A stretch of 34,614 nt of DNA from Lachnospiraceae bacterium (GCA_910575005.1 CAJTCL010000026.1:1-34614); one strand, 5' to 3'. Positions 1 to 6,626 are shown, counted from the stretch's first letter. A program made the numbers and translations. Notes: a model not told the origin generated them from the sequence alone.

Positions 1-118
1 GAGGGAAGGGAGAGAGTTTTATGATATTATTCTGGGAAAAAGAGAGGGAGGAAGAGGGGGAGAGGATAAGCTAAAATCTGCCATGAGGATAAAGAAGATT
101 TTCCATGACAAGACATTT

Positions 119-165
119 AGACCGAAAATCCAGTAAAATCAAGGATTTTCGGTCTTGCTTTTTGT
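119..165 (+). terminator. Rho-independent terminator at left edge
   Basis: A 13-bp perfect stem (119-131 with 143-155) with an 11-nt loop is followed by a T-rich tail (TTGCTTTTTG). It would end a rightward transcript entering from outside the window. Positions 1-118 are purine-rich and show only a short open frame with no start; this may be the 3' end of a flanking gene, but I cannot identify it. Confidence 0.75.
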
Positions 166-169
166 TCTG

Positions 170-189
170 TGATGTTAATTTGATGTTAA
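170..189. repeat. Tandem TGATGTTAA repeat
   Basis: TGATGTTAA occurs twice, 11 bp apart, just outside the integrase/toxin block. Short direct repeats of this kind beside an integrase are often integrase arm-binding or attachment-related sequence. That role is inference; no matching core was found at the other end of the module. Confidence 0.3.
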
Positions 190-230
190 AAAATTCTGTT
201 CGTACTTTTATTACTTTAATATGGATATTG

Positions 231-259
231 TTGAAATTTCTGTCGGATTATGGTAACAT
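231..259 (+). promoter_or_regulatory. Promoter of type I toxin mRNA 1
   Basis: TTGAAA (231-236), a 17-bp spacer and TAACAT (254-259) predict a start near 266. The resulting leader of about 100 nt is G/C-rich and structured before the toxin start at 368. Confidence 0.55.
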
Positions 260-367
260 CTCTTTGGGACTACCAGGATGGTAGGCGGTTAGCCCTCTGC
301 GGAGGGACTGTGACCCTCCGTTTACATAGAAACCTGTAAGGGAATCTGGGAAGGGAGGGCTGAAGCT

Positions 368-472
368 ATGTTGACGATTGAAAGCCTTCTGGCCGTGCTC
401 AGCTTTGGGCTGGCCTGTTTTAGCGTTGGATACGCCATCGGAAGCAAAGATAATGACAAGACACAGAAATAG
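368..472 (+). CDS. Holin-like type I toxin, 34 aa
   Basis: Tiny hydrophobic peptide beginning MLTIESLLAVLSFGLA, with one predicted membrane helix (about residues 5-24) and a charged tail (KDNDKTQK). This is the layout of the Firmicutes holin-like toxin family (Hol_Tox), whose members depolarise the membrane when antisense control fails. An SD (GGGAGGG) lies 8 nt upstream. The stop codon sits at the base of a hairpin (471-476 with 495-500) that can act as terminator. A convergent antisense RNA promoter lies at 586-614, completing a type I module directly downstream of the integrase stop. The family call rests on length, sequence style and module architecture. Confidence 0.7.
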   Translation: MLTIESLLAVLSFGLACFSVGYAIGSKDNDKTQK

Positions 473-579
473 CCGCCCCTGTCTGATAAACTGAGCGGCT
501 GTTTCAGCAACTTATAAATTGGGCTAACCGTCTATCGGTAACTCCTGTGGGGCGCCTGTTAGAGCAGGCGTCCTTCTTT
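470..579 (-). ncRNA. Antisense RNA (antitoxin) of module 1
   Basis: A minus-strand promoter predicts a start near 579. The RNA would run through hairpin GGACGCCTG/CAGGCGCC (about 545-572) and end at the 471-500 hairpin, overlapping the 3' end of the toxin mRNA. It carries CGGTTAGCCC (521-530, read on minus), the same 10-mer found near the 5' end of the toxin mRNA (286-295, plus). Boundaries are predicted. Confidence 0.5.
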
Positions 580-585
580 ATCTAA

Positions 586-614
586 AGAATAACATAAATC
601 AATAGAAAGTTCAA
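586..614 (-). promoter_or_regulatory. Promoter of antisense RNA 1
   Basis: On the minus strand, TTGAAC (609-614), a 17-bp spacer and TATTCT (586-591). The -35 box overlaps the last codons of the integrase gene, so integrase transcription would run through the antitoxin gene. Confidence 0.5.
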
Positions 615-1714
615 GAAGTTTCTTCAGACGCTGGTGTTTGGCTTCGGAACTGGTTAAGTCGATCTGCAAGCTGCTGGTCTTTATCTGGATAGAGATGTGA
701 ATATGTGTCAAGTGTAGTTTTCACAGATTCATGCCCCAAACGATTTGCAATCTCCAGAGGAGTAAACCCCATTTCGATCAGCATACTGGCATGAGAGTGT
801 CTAAGATCATGAACCCTTATGGGCGGAAGTCCGGTTTTTTCTGCAATACTCTTTATTTCTTTATCCAGGGCAGATTTTGTGAAATAAAAAATTCTGTCCC
901 CTTTTTCGATCCCATAAAGTTTGGCCAAATATTTGAGAATATCATCATACAGAAAATCTGGTATGGCGATACAACGTTTAGCTTTTGGTGTTTTGGGTTC
1001 CAAAAACAGCTCCTCCCCTTTGACTTTTGCATAGTTCTTGTTGATGTCTATACGCTTAGAGGGAAGAATATCGGCAGGGGTAAGGGCTAATAATTCTCCA
1101 GAGCGTATACCAGTATAGAAAAGTATATCAAAAGCCAGCTTTACAGAGGATTTCTGTATTGCGCCAGAAAATCTCTCATATTGTGTCTGTGTCCAGATAT
1201 TCATTTCATCTGCTTTGCTTTTTCCTATGCTTCCGGCTGCCCTGCATGGATTGGAAGCGAGCTGGTAGTGTGTTACTGCATAATTCATTAGGGCAGATAA
1301 TTGATTGCTCACAGTCTTTAGGTAGGTTTGGGAAAAGGGTTTTCCGTTCTCATCTCGGTAAGAGATTAGCTCATTCTGCCATTTTCGGACTTTGATGGTA
1401 TCAATGTCGCATACTTTCAGGTTGCCAAAGTAGGGGAGTAGTTTGCCTCTAATAATGAATTGTTTATTTTCCATTGTGGTAGGTTTTAAGCGATGTTCCA
1501 TGTCTTCCAGATAGTTTTCTACAAGAGAAGAGAACAGAATATCGCTGGTGTTTTGCTGTTGATCCAAGAAGGATCGTTCATATTCTTTTGCCTCCCGCTG
1601 GGTTTTGAAACCACGTTTGCAGATGTGTTTCTTTTTTCCAGTCCAATCGGTATAGTAGAAATTGGCATACCATAAAGTTTTTCCATTTTTGAGGGTGTAT
1701 TTGTACGCTGGCAT
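611..1714 (-). CDS. int: Tyrosine recombinase/integrase
   Basis: 367-residue site-specific recombinase that would integrate and excise the element. Residues about 1-50 form an AP2-like arm-binding domain (YKYTLKNGKTLWYA), residues about 60-150 a SAM-like core-binding domain, and the rest the catalytic domain. The catalytic set is visible: Arg in TGIRSGEL (about 204), HDLRH (about 302-306), LGH (about 328) and nucleophile Tyr in DTYSHLYP (about 338). The start at 1714 is preferred because GGAGG lies 7 nt upstream and the protein then begins MPAYKY. Length is normal for phage/ICE integrases. It is transcribed away from the early operon and is flanked on both sides by type I toxin modules. Confidence 0.95.
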   Translation of the reverse strand: MPAYKYTLKNGKTLWYANFYYTDWTGKKKHICKRGFKTQREAKEYERSFLDQQQNTSDILFSSLVENYLEDMEHRLKPTTMENKQFIIRGKLLPYFGNLKVCDIDTIKVRKWQNELISYRDENGKPFSQTYLKTVSNQLSALMNYAVTHYQLASNPCRAAGSIGKSKADEMNIWTQTQYERFSGAIQKSSVKLAFDILFYTGIRSGELLALTPADILPSKRIDINKNYAKVKGEELFLEPKTPKAKRCIAIPDFLYDDILKYLAKLYGIEKGDRIFYFTKSALDKEIKSIAEKTGLPPIRVHDLRHSHASMLIEMGFTPLEIANRLGHESVKTTLDTYSHLYPDKDQQLADRLNQFRSQTPASEETS

Positions 1715-1771
1715 GATCAACCTCCAAATTTGCAGCAATAATATAATACTCAATATCTTTAAATAATTATC

Positions 1772-1799
1772 TTGAAAAGTTGCAGTATTATGTTATAAT
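1772..1799 (+). promoter_or_regulatory. Promoter of antisense RNA 2
   Basis: TTGAAA (1772-1777), a 16-bp spacer and a perfect TATAAT (1794-1799). It drives a short plus-strand RNA toward the second holin-like toxin and lies back-to-back with the integrase 5' end. Confidence 0.65.
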
Positions 1800-1805
1800 A
1801 TACTT

Positions 1806-1900
1806 AACAAGAGAACCGTTGGCCAGTGCACACCTGGCCGCCGGAAAGTTATTATGGAAATAGCACCACCTACTTTAGCCGGTCAGGGGTGCTATTTTTT
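1806..1900 (+). ncRNA. Antisense RNA (antitoxin) of module 2
   Basis: Predicted RNA of about 95 nt from the promoter at 1772-1799 to a strong terminator (stem 1859-1867 with 1888-1896, then six Ts to 1900). It includes an internal hairpin (GGCCAGTGCACACCTGGCC, 1821-1839). Its 3' end overlaps the 3' end of the toxin gene at 1892-1981, the usual antitoxin geometry. Its 5' region (1803-1822) is nearly identical to the 5' region of the opposing toxin mRNA. Confidence 0.6.
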
Positions 1901-1981
1901 GCGTTTTGTGACTGTCACAACAAGAGTAATAACAGCGCAGAGCATAATTACAAATGTGAATAAACCTTCATATGTAACCAT
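1892..1981 (-). CDS. Holin-like type I toxin, 29 aa
   Basis: Tiny peptide starting MVTYEGLFTFVIMLCAVI and ending VTVTKRKK: one hydrophobic helix and a basic tail, the classic Hol_Tox pattern of Firmicutes membrane toxins. The start is set by GGGGG 10 nt upstream. The stop TAG lies within the terminator hairpin shared with the convergent antisense RNA. The longer frame reading in from 2110 has no supported start and would swallow the leader. This is the second type I module, on the 5' side of the integrase. Confidence 0.75.
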   Translation of the reverse strand: MVTYEGLFTFVIMLCAVITLVVTVTKRKK

Positions 1982-2048
1982 AAGCACCAGCCCCCTTTCA
2001 TTTGCCTGGCGGCTGGTATAACACCCCAACGGTTCTCCAGTTAAGGAT

Positions 2049-2076
2049 ATAATAGAATTTTGATTTAAAATCTCAA
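2049..2076 (-). promoter_or_regulatory. Promoter of type I toxin mRNA 2
   Basis: Minus strand TTGAGA (2071-2076), a 16-bp spacer and TATTAT (2049-2054). The sequence from the -10 box through CTTAAC-NN-GAGAACCGTTGG mirrors the antisense promoter and its 5' end at 1794-1822. Confidence 0.55.
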
Positions 2077-2146
2077 ATATAATATATTTAACAAGACAAT
2101 TGGAGTTCAATAGACACTATTTGTTTTTGAAGTTTAGTTTTGGTTG

Positions 2147-2926
2147 TTAGTGTAAGGCTAAATATTTTTTGACTTTTTTATCCATTTTGTTTTTGACATA
2201 TGTATGTGTAATTGATTCAGTGTAGTCGAAATATATAAGCTCTACTCCATAGTTTGTACACAATTTCTTTTTTCTCTTATCATTAGATTGCCTTTGCTTT
2301 AAGCCATCTATACCTCCCCAATGTTCAATAGGCTCATAGTGTTGAATTCCTTGATATTCAATGCCAATATTGAGTTCTTGAATATAAATATCAAGTTCTA
2401 AGTGATCAAGCCATTGTGCACGATAATGGTATAGCACCGTGTAATCAGGATATAAGCTTTTGATAATGCTAAATAGAAGTTTTTCGTGAAACCATTTTCC
2501 GCGTCGATATTTCAATTCTATGTTTGGATCAATGATTTTTACGTTTGGAAATGCAACATCTTTAAGAATGTTTCTAATATAACAATCCATTTCATTATGA
2601 TATACCGATTCTGTACCAATATAGTATTCACAATATTTCCAATTACGGGTATAATACTCTATAAAATTCCAAACGTTAGAAAATTTATAACATTCTTCTA
2701 TATTTCGAATACAAAATTCATTCATGAAGCCGTTATTCGCTGTTGGCACAATGTGTTCAGGAAATGCTGTACATAAAAGTGAAGCATCGTTATACAAAGG
2801 AGAACGGTTTTGCCAAAATCTTACCACAATTGTAAAAAATTCATGAATATTTCCATAATATCCATTATATGCCTCAACAAGAGAAGGTTTGGGTCTGTTG
2901 GGAAAAGTTATCTGAGGTTTATCCAA
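2147..2926 (-). CDS. PD-(D/E)XK-like nuclease, AT-rich cargo
   Basis: About 260 residues. The C-terminal third has a restriction-endonuclease-like core: an acidic residue in LDIYI, then IGIEYQGIQHY (an E-x-Q variant of the D/E-x-K site), then a conserved-looking stretch GGIDGLKQRQSNDKRKKK and a final strand with a YFDY ending. Similar ExQ nucleases occur in homing and repair endonucleases and in phage accessory genes. The N-terminal 150 residues (aromatic-rich) I do not recognise. The TTG start at 2926 is chosen because AAGGAAAGGAA lies upstream; TTG at 2950 is the alternative and would overlap the upstream gene's stop. The gene is markedly more AT-rich than the early operon, which suggests separate acquisition. 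Substrate is unknown; defence is plausible. Confidence 0.6.
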   Translation of the reverse strand: MDKPQITFPNRPKPSLVEAYNGYYGNIHEFFTIVVRFWQNRSPLYNDASLLCTAFPEHIVPTANNGFMNEFCIRNIEECYKFSNVWNFIEYYTRNWKYCEYYIGTESVYHNEMDCYIRNILKDVAFPNVKIIDPNIELKYRRGKWFHEKLLFSIIKSLYPDYTVLYHYRAQWLDHLELDIYIQELNIGIEYQGIQHYEPIEHWGGIDGLKQRQSNDKRKKKLCTNYGVELIYFDYTESITHTYVKNKMDKKVKKYLALH

Positions 2927-2942
2927 ATATATATTCCTTTCC

Positions 2943-3374
2943 TTAGTCAATCACATTCTGAAGATGTATTTTCCATTCTTCACGGTTCGTAAAGTAAAAA
3001 TTATATTTTTCACCGTCTTTTGTATTTATGATGATTGTTTTACTAATGCCTTGTCGCCCATCTTCTATGCTATGTATATTTGATACAGGAATATCAAAGT
3101 CATAACTTCCTTTTGTGAAATTGACAAAGGCTCCAATAACCATTGTTTTTGCCAAAGAATGTTTTAAATATATAAATCTCTTATTGGTAAGTATTGCATT
3201 ACCATTTTGGACAGAGAATGCGCTTTTTACTCGGTTACATAAACCTTTCATTATAATGATTTCTTGAGTGGTATCTGTTTGTTGTGGTGCAGATGTTGAT
3301 TCTAAACTTGCACCACAGCTAGAACAAAATTTTGCATCCTCTGAGATTTGTGTTCCACAATTTTTACAAAACAT
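2943..3374 (-). CDS. Zinc-ribbon plus PH-like domain protein
   Basis: 143 residues. The N-terminus is a zinc ribbon (CKNCG at 3-7, CSSCG at 17-21), followed by a Ser/Thr/Gln linker and a beta-rich domain (ILTNKRFIYLKHS, KTIIINTKDGEKYNFYF) resembling bacterial PH/GRAM-like domains. No catalytic motif is seen. Such zinc-ribbon/PH proteins are usually small soluble regulators or membrane-proximal adaptors. It has a good SD (AAGGAG) and sits directly upstream of the nuclease-like gene, with the ends touching or overlapping, so the two are probably co-transcribed from the repressor side. Confidence 0.55.
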   Translation of the reverse strand: MFCKNCGTQISEDAKFCSSCGASLESTSAPQQTDTTQEIIIMKGLCNRVKSAFSVQNGNAILTNKRFIYLKHSLAKTMVIGAFVNFTKGSYDFDIPVSNIHSIEDGRQGISKTIIINTKDGEKYNFYFTNREEWKIHLQNVID

Positions 3375-3433
3375 AATTATTCTCCTTTTTATATATTATT
3401 TTCCCCTTCGGCTCCGGTACCACTCGAAGCCGA

Positions 3434-4165
3434 TTATTTTACCGAGTTTGTAGTTCCTGTTCTTTGTAATGATTCATCCGCTGCAACAGATTCCTCATAA
3501 CATTCTAAAAAGCCTTCCATTTTTGCTTTGAATTCAATTTGTTTTTTTTCAGGCAGGCGGTGAATAAGAGACAGCCATTCTTGATCATCTAAATTTTGTC
3601 GTAAATGATTAATATCATATATTTTGAGTCCAGGGAAATAGTGATCTAAACTTCCATAAGTGGAGCCATCTAATTTGCCAGTATTTTTATATTCACGATA
3701 TAGTAAAATTAATAGATATTCATCTGTATTTGGTTCGATACCAGGAGAAAGCATTCCAGGACTAGTCCAATATCTTGGTAAAATTTCAAAAAAATCTGAT
3801 AACTGGTTATAATAATCGCCATAGGAAGTATCTATTCCTTTAATCCAATTCATAACTGTATCATCAGAAACATTTAGATATTTTGCAACTTCAAATATTG
3901 ATGTGCAATGAACAGTTATTTGATATGCTAATTTCATTGGAAAAGATTCTAGTTTTTCTTCATCTTCTGGATAACCCAAAAGTGTAGACACAGTTGTTTC
4001 TAAGTATTCAGCAATTGCTGAAACCACTTTTGCGCTTGGAATTGTACCTCTCTTATTCCAATCTACGAAAGAATTTCTACTTAAATTCAAATCTTTTAGC
4101 ATCTGATTTTTTGTGATATTTTTTTCTTTTAGTAATTTAGTTACTATATTCACAAAAGAATTCAT
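3434..4165 (-). CDS. XRE-family repressor (first repressor)
   Basis: 243 residues. An N-terminal HTH_XRE (TKNQMLKDLNLSRNSFVDW, about residues 19-37) precedes a second helix-turn-helix-like segment (FEVAKYLNVSDDTVMNW, about 93-109). The C-terminal half is unfamiliar and lacks an S24/LexA-type protease motif, so release by RecA-stimulated self-cleavage is unlikely. An SD (AGGTGAT) lies next to the start. The gene is divergent from the early operon and separated from it by two perfect palindromic operators (4181-4228), one inside a consensus promoter, as expected for a lysogeny-type repressor. Confidence 0.85.
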   Translation of the reverse strand: MNSFVNIVTKLLKEKNITKNQMLKDLNLSRNSFVDWNKRGTIPSAKVVSAIAEYLETTVSTLLGYPEDEEKLESFPMKLAYQITVHCTSIFEVAKYLNVSDDTVMNWIKGIDTSYGDYYNQLSDFFEILPRYWTSPGMLSPGIEPNTDEYLLILLYREYKNTGKLDGSTYGSLDHYFPGLKIYDINHLRQNLDDQEWLSLIHRLPEKKQIEFKAKMEGFLECYEESVAADESLQRTGTTNSVK

Positions 4166-4180
4166 ATTATCACCTCACAT

Positions 4181-4233
4181 AATTCAGCATTAGCTGAAAA
4201 ATACTTGACATTCAGCTAATGCTGAATTATAAT
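4181..4233 (+). promoter_or_regulatory. Early promoter with paired repressor operators
   Basis: Two 18-bp sites, 4181-4198 and 4211-4228, are exact reverse complements of each other and each is itself near-palindromic (TTCAGCATTAGCTGAA). A perfect promoter is threaded through them: TTGACA 4205-4210, a 17-bp spacer filled by the second site, TATAAT 4228-4233. Repressor bound to the second site would cover the promoter spacer, while the first site lies toward the repressor gene. Palindromes and promoter are direct observations; which protein binds is inferred from adjacency. Confidence 0.9.
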
Positions 4234-4260
4234 AACAACATACAACAACTATTTACAACA

Positions 4261-4501
4261 AATTACCGACAGTAGTCGGAGAAAGGAGCTGGTGTGAAAA
4301 ATAGAAAAAAATCCTATTTTGACATGTTTTTAGAGAAATACCCATGTTTTACGTTGTGGGTTTCTCTCGTAGTATGTTTTGTTGTATTGATTATGTCAAT
4401 CTTAAATATTTTAAACCTTTTAAACGCTTTATGGTTATCAGGCTACCTGTAACTACTTATACATCTTAAACTAAATTACCGACTAAGCCGGAGAAAGGAG
4501 C
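4261..4501 (+). repeat. Duplicated leader/RBS hairpin unit
   Basis: AATTACCGAC...CGGAGAAAGGAGC occurs at 4261-4289 and again at 4474-4501. Each copy forms a short hairpin (CCGAC/GTCGG in the first, CCG/CGG in the second) directly followed by AAAGGAG, placing the same structured RBS before two consecutive genes (starts 4294 and 4509). Confidence 0.6.
4294..4452 (+). CDS. Small membrane protein, 52 aa
   Basis: GTG start 4 nt after AAAGGAGCTG. The product starts with a basic stretch (VKNRKKSYFD), has one strong hydrophobic helix (LWVSLVVCFVVLIMSIL, about residues 21-37) and ends SGYL. It is the first gene behind the repressed promoter at 4205-4233. No family is recognised; a single-pass early membrane protein, such as a superinfection-exclusion-type peptide, is one possibility, stated only as inference. 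Confidence 0.5.
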   Translation: MKNRKKSYFDMFLEKYPCFTLWVSLVVCFVVLIMSILNILNLLNALWLSGYL

Positions 4502-4508
4502 AAATCAT

Positions 4509-4907
4509 ATGAGCAATCCTCAACTGACAGATATGGACCTATACTGTATTGCCAGAATGCTCCAGAGTTCTTTTCAGGCACCAGAGCAGGAAAGTATAGA
4601 TAATACATATCGTCCCCTTTATGGCTGCATGTACTGCAAATATGCTTTTGAATGCCGTACATCTGGGCGTTTTAATTTCAAAGAAGTATTTGGTAAGCTG
4701 AAAACCCTGACGGGAGTTTCCATAGGAACCTATAAACCTGAAAACAAAGCAGAAGCTATCGGCAGTGTATTCTTTCCAGCTTCCTATTACATAGAACATC
4801 CAGAAATACTGCACGAGTTAGAGAAGATTCATCCAAAGGACATGATGGATGGCTTCAAGGCAAGTTTGGATAAGGTTATAGCTCGCTCCAAAGAAAATCC
4901 TGGTTAA
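4509..4907 (+). CDS. Hypothetical protein, Cys-containing, 132 aa
   Basis: Soluble protein with a possible metal-binding motif CMYCKYAFEC (about residues 40-49) and otherwise helical composition. It follows the duplicated RBS unit (AAAGGAG) and is the second gene of the operator-controlled transcript. Its last 32 bp overlap the 3' end of a convergent gene (4876-5088). Proteins of this size and style are common behind prophage repressors in Clostridia; no function is assigned. Confidence 0.6.
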   Translation: MSNPQLTDMDLYCIARMLQSSFQAPEQESIDNTYRPLYGCMYCKYAFECRTSGRFNFKEVFGKLKTLTGVSIGTYKPENKAEAIGSVFFPASYYIEHPEILHELEKIHPKDMMDGFKASLDKVIARSKENPG

Positions 4908-5088
4908 AAACAGGACAGTCATCTGGATTTGTACTGCGGCCGCATTCACAATTGTGGGGGCATAAATTTAACTCAGGAGTTGCGCCTGGTAGTGTACCAA
5001 TAGGGGCATAACGAATGAAAGTTGCATTTATGGTTACTTCTTCATTGAAGTAGGGACAAAAGCCATTAATACTGGCAGTTTTTTTCAT
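4876..5088 (-). CDS. Small cysteine-rich protein, 70 aa
   Basis: Begins MKKTASINGFCPYFNEE and contains a C-terminal Cys cluster (CPHNCECG then DDCP), which suggests zinc binding. SD AGGAG lies 9 nt upstream. It follows the second repressor gene by 12 nt on the same strand, so the two form a small operon. No function is recognised. Confidence 0.6.
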   Translation of the reverse strand: MKKTASINGFCPYFNEEVTINATFIRYAPIGTLPGATPELNLCPHNCECGRSTNPDDCPVFNQDFLWSEL

Positions 5089-5100
5089 AAGTGTATTCTC

Positions 5101-5328
5101 CTATTTGTTTATTTCAGGGTTGTCCGTCCTGCCCAGCAGGTAGTCCACAGAACAGTCCAGGTAATCAGCAATTTTGGCGAGGCTGAAAGAAGCCATGCCT
5201 TTTGTATCATTGATTTGTTGTATTGCATTTGCACCTAAAGAACAATCCAATAACATTTGTTTTGCATTAAGTTTTTTTTCTTTGCATATTTGTTTAATCC
5301 TGTCCTTAGTTGTTTGTGCAATATACAT
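5101..5328 (-). CDS. XRE-family repressor (second repressor)
   Basis: 75-residue, single-domain HTH_XRE protein (KAKQMLLDCSLGANAI-type helices are visible as NAKQMLLDCSLGANAIQQI; then FSLAKIADYLDCSVDYLLGR). The ATG at 5328 is preferred over GTG at 5343 because GTGAGGTATG then serves as SD. Small repressors of this kind in Firmicutes elements often end with the YLLGRTD signature seen here. It is divergent from the early operon across a second operator-promoter (5365-5414), giving the module two independent repressor-operator switches. Confidence 0.85.
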   Translation of the reverse strand: MYIAQTTKDRIKQICKEKKLNAKQMLLDCSLGANAIQQINDTKGMASFSLAKIADYLDCSVDYLLGRTDNPEINK

Positions 5329-5364
5329 AAAAACATACCTCACTTTTTATACAAAGTAGATAAA

Positions 5365-5414
5365 TACCGAAATTTCGTTAAAAATAATTGGCAATACCGA
5401 AAAATCGGTATAAT
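5365..5414 (+). promoter_or_regulatory. Second operator-promoter
   Basis: The palindrome ATACCGAAAAATCGGTAT (5394-5411) exactly fills the gap between TTGGCA (5388-5393) and TATAAT (5409-5414); the 15-bp spacer is shorter than usual. A related half-diverged palindrome (TACCGAAATTTCGTTA, 5365-5380) lies toward the repressor gene. This suggests autoregulation plus control of the rightward transcript by the 75-residue repressor. Confidence 0.75.
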
Positions 5415-5872
5415 ATATTATTGTTACTAGTTGCAATAATGTATAATCGCAACCAAATTAAGAGGGTGGTATTAAGGAAGGCAGTCTGTAGCTTGTTCCT
5501 ACAGTCTGTCTCCTCCCACAGTTTTTTACCCCAGCCTGCGTTGTATGCCCAGAAATCTTTACGGAGATAACTCCTGATTTTGGCATAGCTGCCCTTGAAC
5601 AAGTTGGGCTATTAATGTCAGGCAATGCCACTTATGCAGTTATGGTTCTGCCATGCAAATATTAATACCCAATTAGCTGGCATACTCCAAGGATGCTAAA
5701 ATGCAATTTACTCTGGAAATCCATTGTCCCAGAACCTTATATGGGGAGCAGGGCACCTCAAAAATTTTTTTATTATCTTTTTCAAGATACCACCTTCTTT
5801 CATTGGGATTAATTGCACAAAATAATTGTAACATATTATTGCAACTTTTTAAAGTAAGAAAGGAGATATTTC
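5415..5872. other. Non-coding 458-bp leader with terminal inverted repeat
   Basis: No credible gene was found here: open frames are short, lack RBSs and have unusual composition. AGTTGCAATAAT (5429-5440) is matched by its reverse complement ATTATTGCAACT (5835-5846), bounding about 418 bp. A startless open stretch between about 5478 and 5664 could be a gene remnant. Candidates are a long 5' leader RNA, a small non-autonomous (MITE-like) insertion, or two distant regulator sites. Confidence 0.4.
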
Positions 5873-6076
5873 ATGGGAAAAACAATTTCACCGTGGGGCA
5901 GACAATGTAAAGCACAGATGATTGTCTTAGGGATCAGTCTGAAAGACTTGGCAAAATCCGTTGGGCTGTCTCCAAATTATGTGTCGGCCATTATTAATGG
6001 GCGGATGGTTGCACCAGAAGAAAACATTCAAAAAATCAGCGATGCTTTGCAAGTTGAATTAACTTCTGTTCAATAA
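5873..6076 (+). CDS. XRE-family DNA-binding protein, 67 aa
   Basis: Single HTH domain (SLKDLAKSVGLSPNYVSAII, about residues 24-43) with little else. It starts after AAAGGAGATATTTC. The type is common as a Cro-like or early regulator in Clostridia prophages. It is the first gene after the 5415-5872 leader and probably responds to the second operator-promoter. Confidence 0.8.
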   Translation: MGKTISPWGRQCKAQMIVLGISLKDLAKSVGLSPNYVSAIINGRMVAPEENIQKISDALQVELTSVQ

Positions 6077-6105
6077 CATTATACAAGGGAATGGAGGTGG
6101 AATAA

Positions 6106-6582
6106 ATGGGAAGGCGCCCTACAAAAGCAGCAGATAACCCATTCTGTAAAGCAAGATTAGAGGCTGCAAAGTGCAATGAAAAGCTATTTTCAAAGGAATG
6201 TGCAGCAGAATTGTTGGGAGTTTCGGCATCAACGCTTTCTGATTACGAGCTTGGATATACCAAAATTGTTCCAACGGACATAGTAATTAAGATGGCGGAT
6301 CTCTACAATGCGCCTGAATTGGAAAATATCTACTGTACAGAGATGTGTCCGCTTGGCTATGAAATGCCAAAAGTTAGCGTGGAAGGTTTGGATCATATTT
6401 CGTTGAGTGTGATATATGCGTTAAGAAAAACGGATGAAATATGTGATCTTTTAGTAGATATAGCAAGGAGTGGCGTAGTTTCGGAAGATAAGAAGCCAGA
6501 TATGTATGAAATCCTTGCAAATCTAAAGGAATTGGAAAGGATCACACAGTGTTTAAATATATGGATTAAGAAAAATCTGTGA
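6106..6582 (+). CDS. HTH-containing phage regulator, 158 aa
   Basis: Residues about 28-60 form an HTH (SKECAAELLGVSASTLSDYE). The rest is helical and includes CTEMCPLG. SD GGAGGTGG lies before the start. The HTH-plus-C-terminal-helical-extension pattern is widespread in early regions of Firmicutes prophages. It likely forms an operon with the XRE protein upstream (29-bp gap). Confidence 0.7.
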   Translation: MGRRPTKAADNPFCKARLEAAKCNEKLFSKECAAELLGVSASTLSDYELGYTKIVPTDIVIKMADLYNAPELENIYCTEMCPLGYEMPKVSVEGLDHISLSVIYALRKTDEICDLLVDIARSGVVSEDKKPDMYEILANLKELERITQCLNIWIKKNL

Positions 6583-6626
6583 TGATAAGTTAGTTGCCCA
6601 AGAAAGATGGATAAAGGAGGGATTGC

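Noticed and set aside
1-118. Possible 3' end of a flanking gene before the terminator at 119
   Set aside because: Only a short open frame without start or recognisable motif; purine-rich low-complexity sequence makes any frame open.
731-1675. Plus-strand open frames across the integrase
   Set aside because: Antisense shadows of the integrase gene with no RBS and no protein-like composition.
5378-5602. Open frames on both strands right after the second operator
   Set aside because: No RBS, no family resemblance, and they span the promoter itself.
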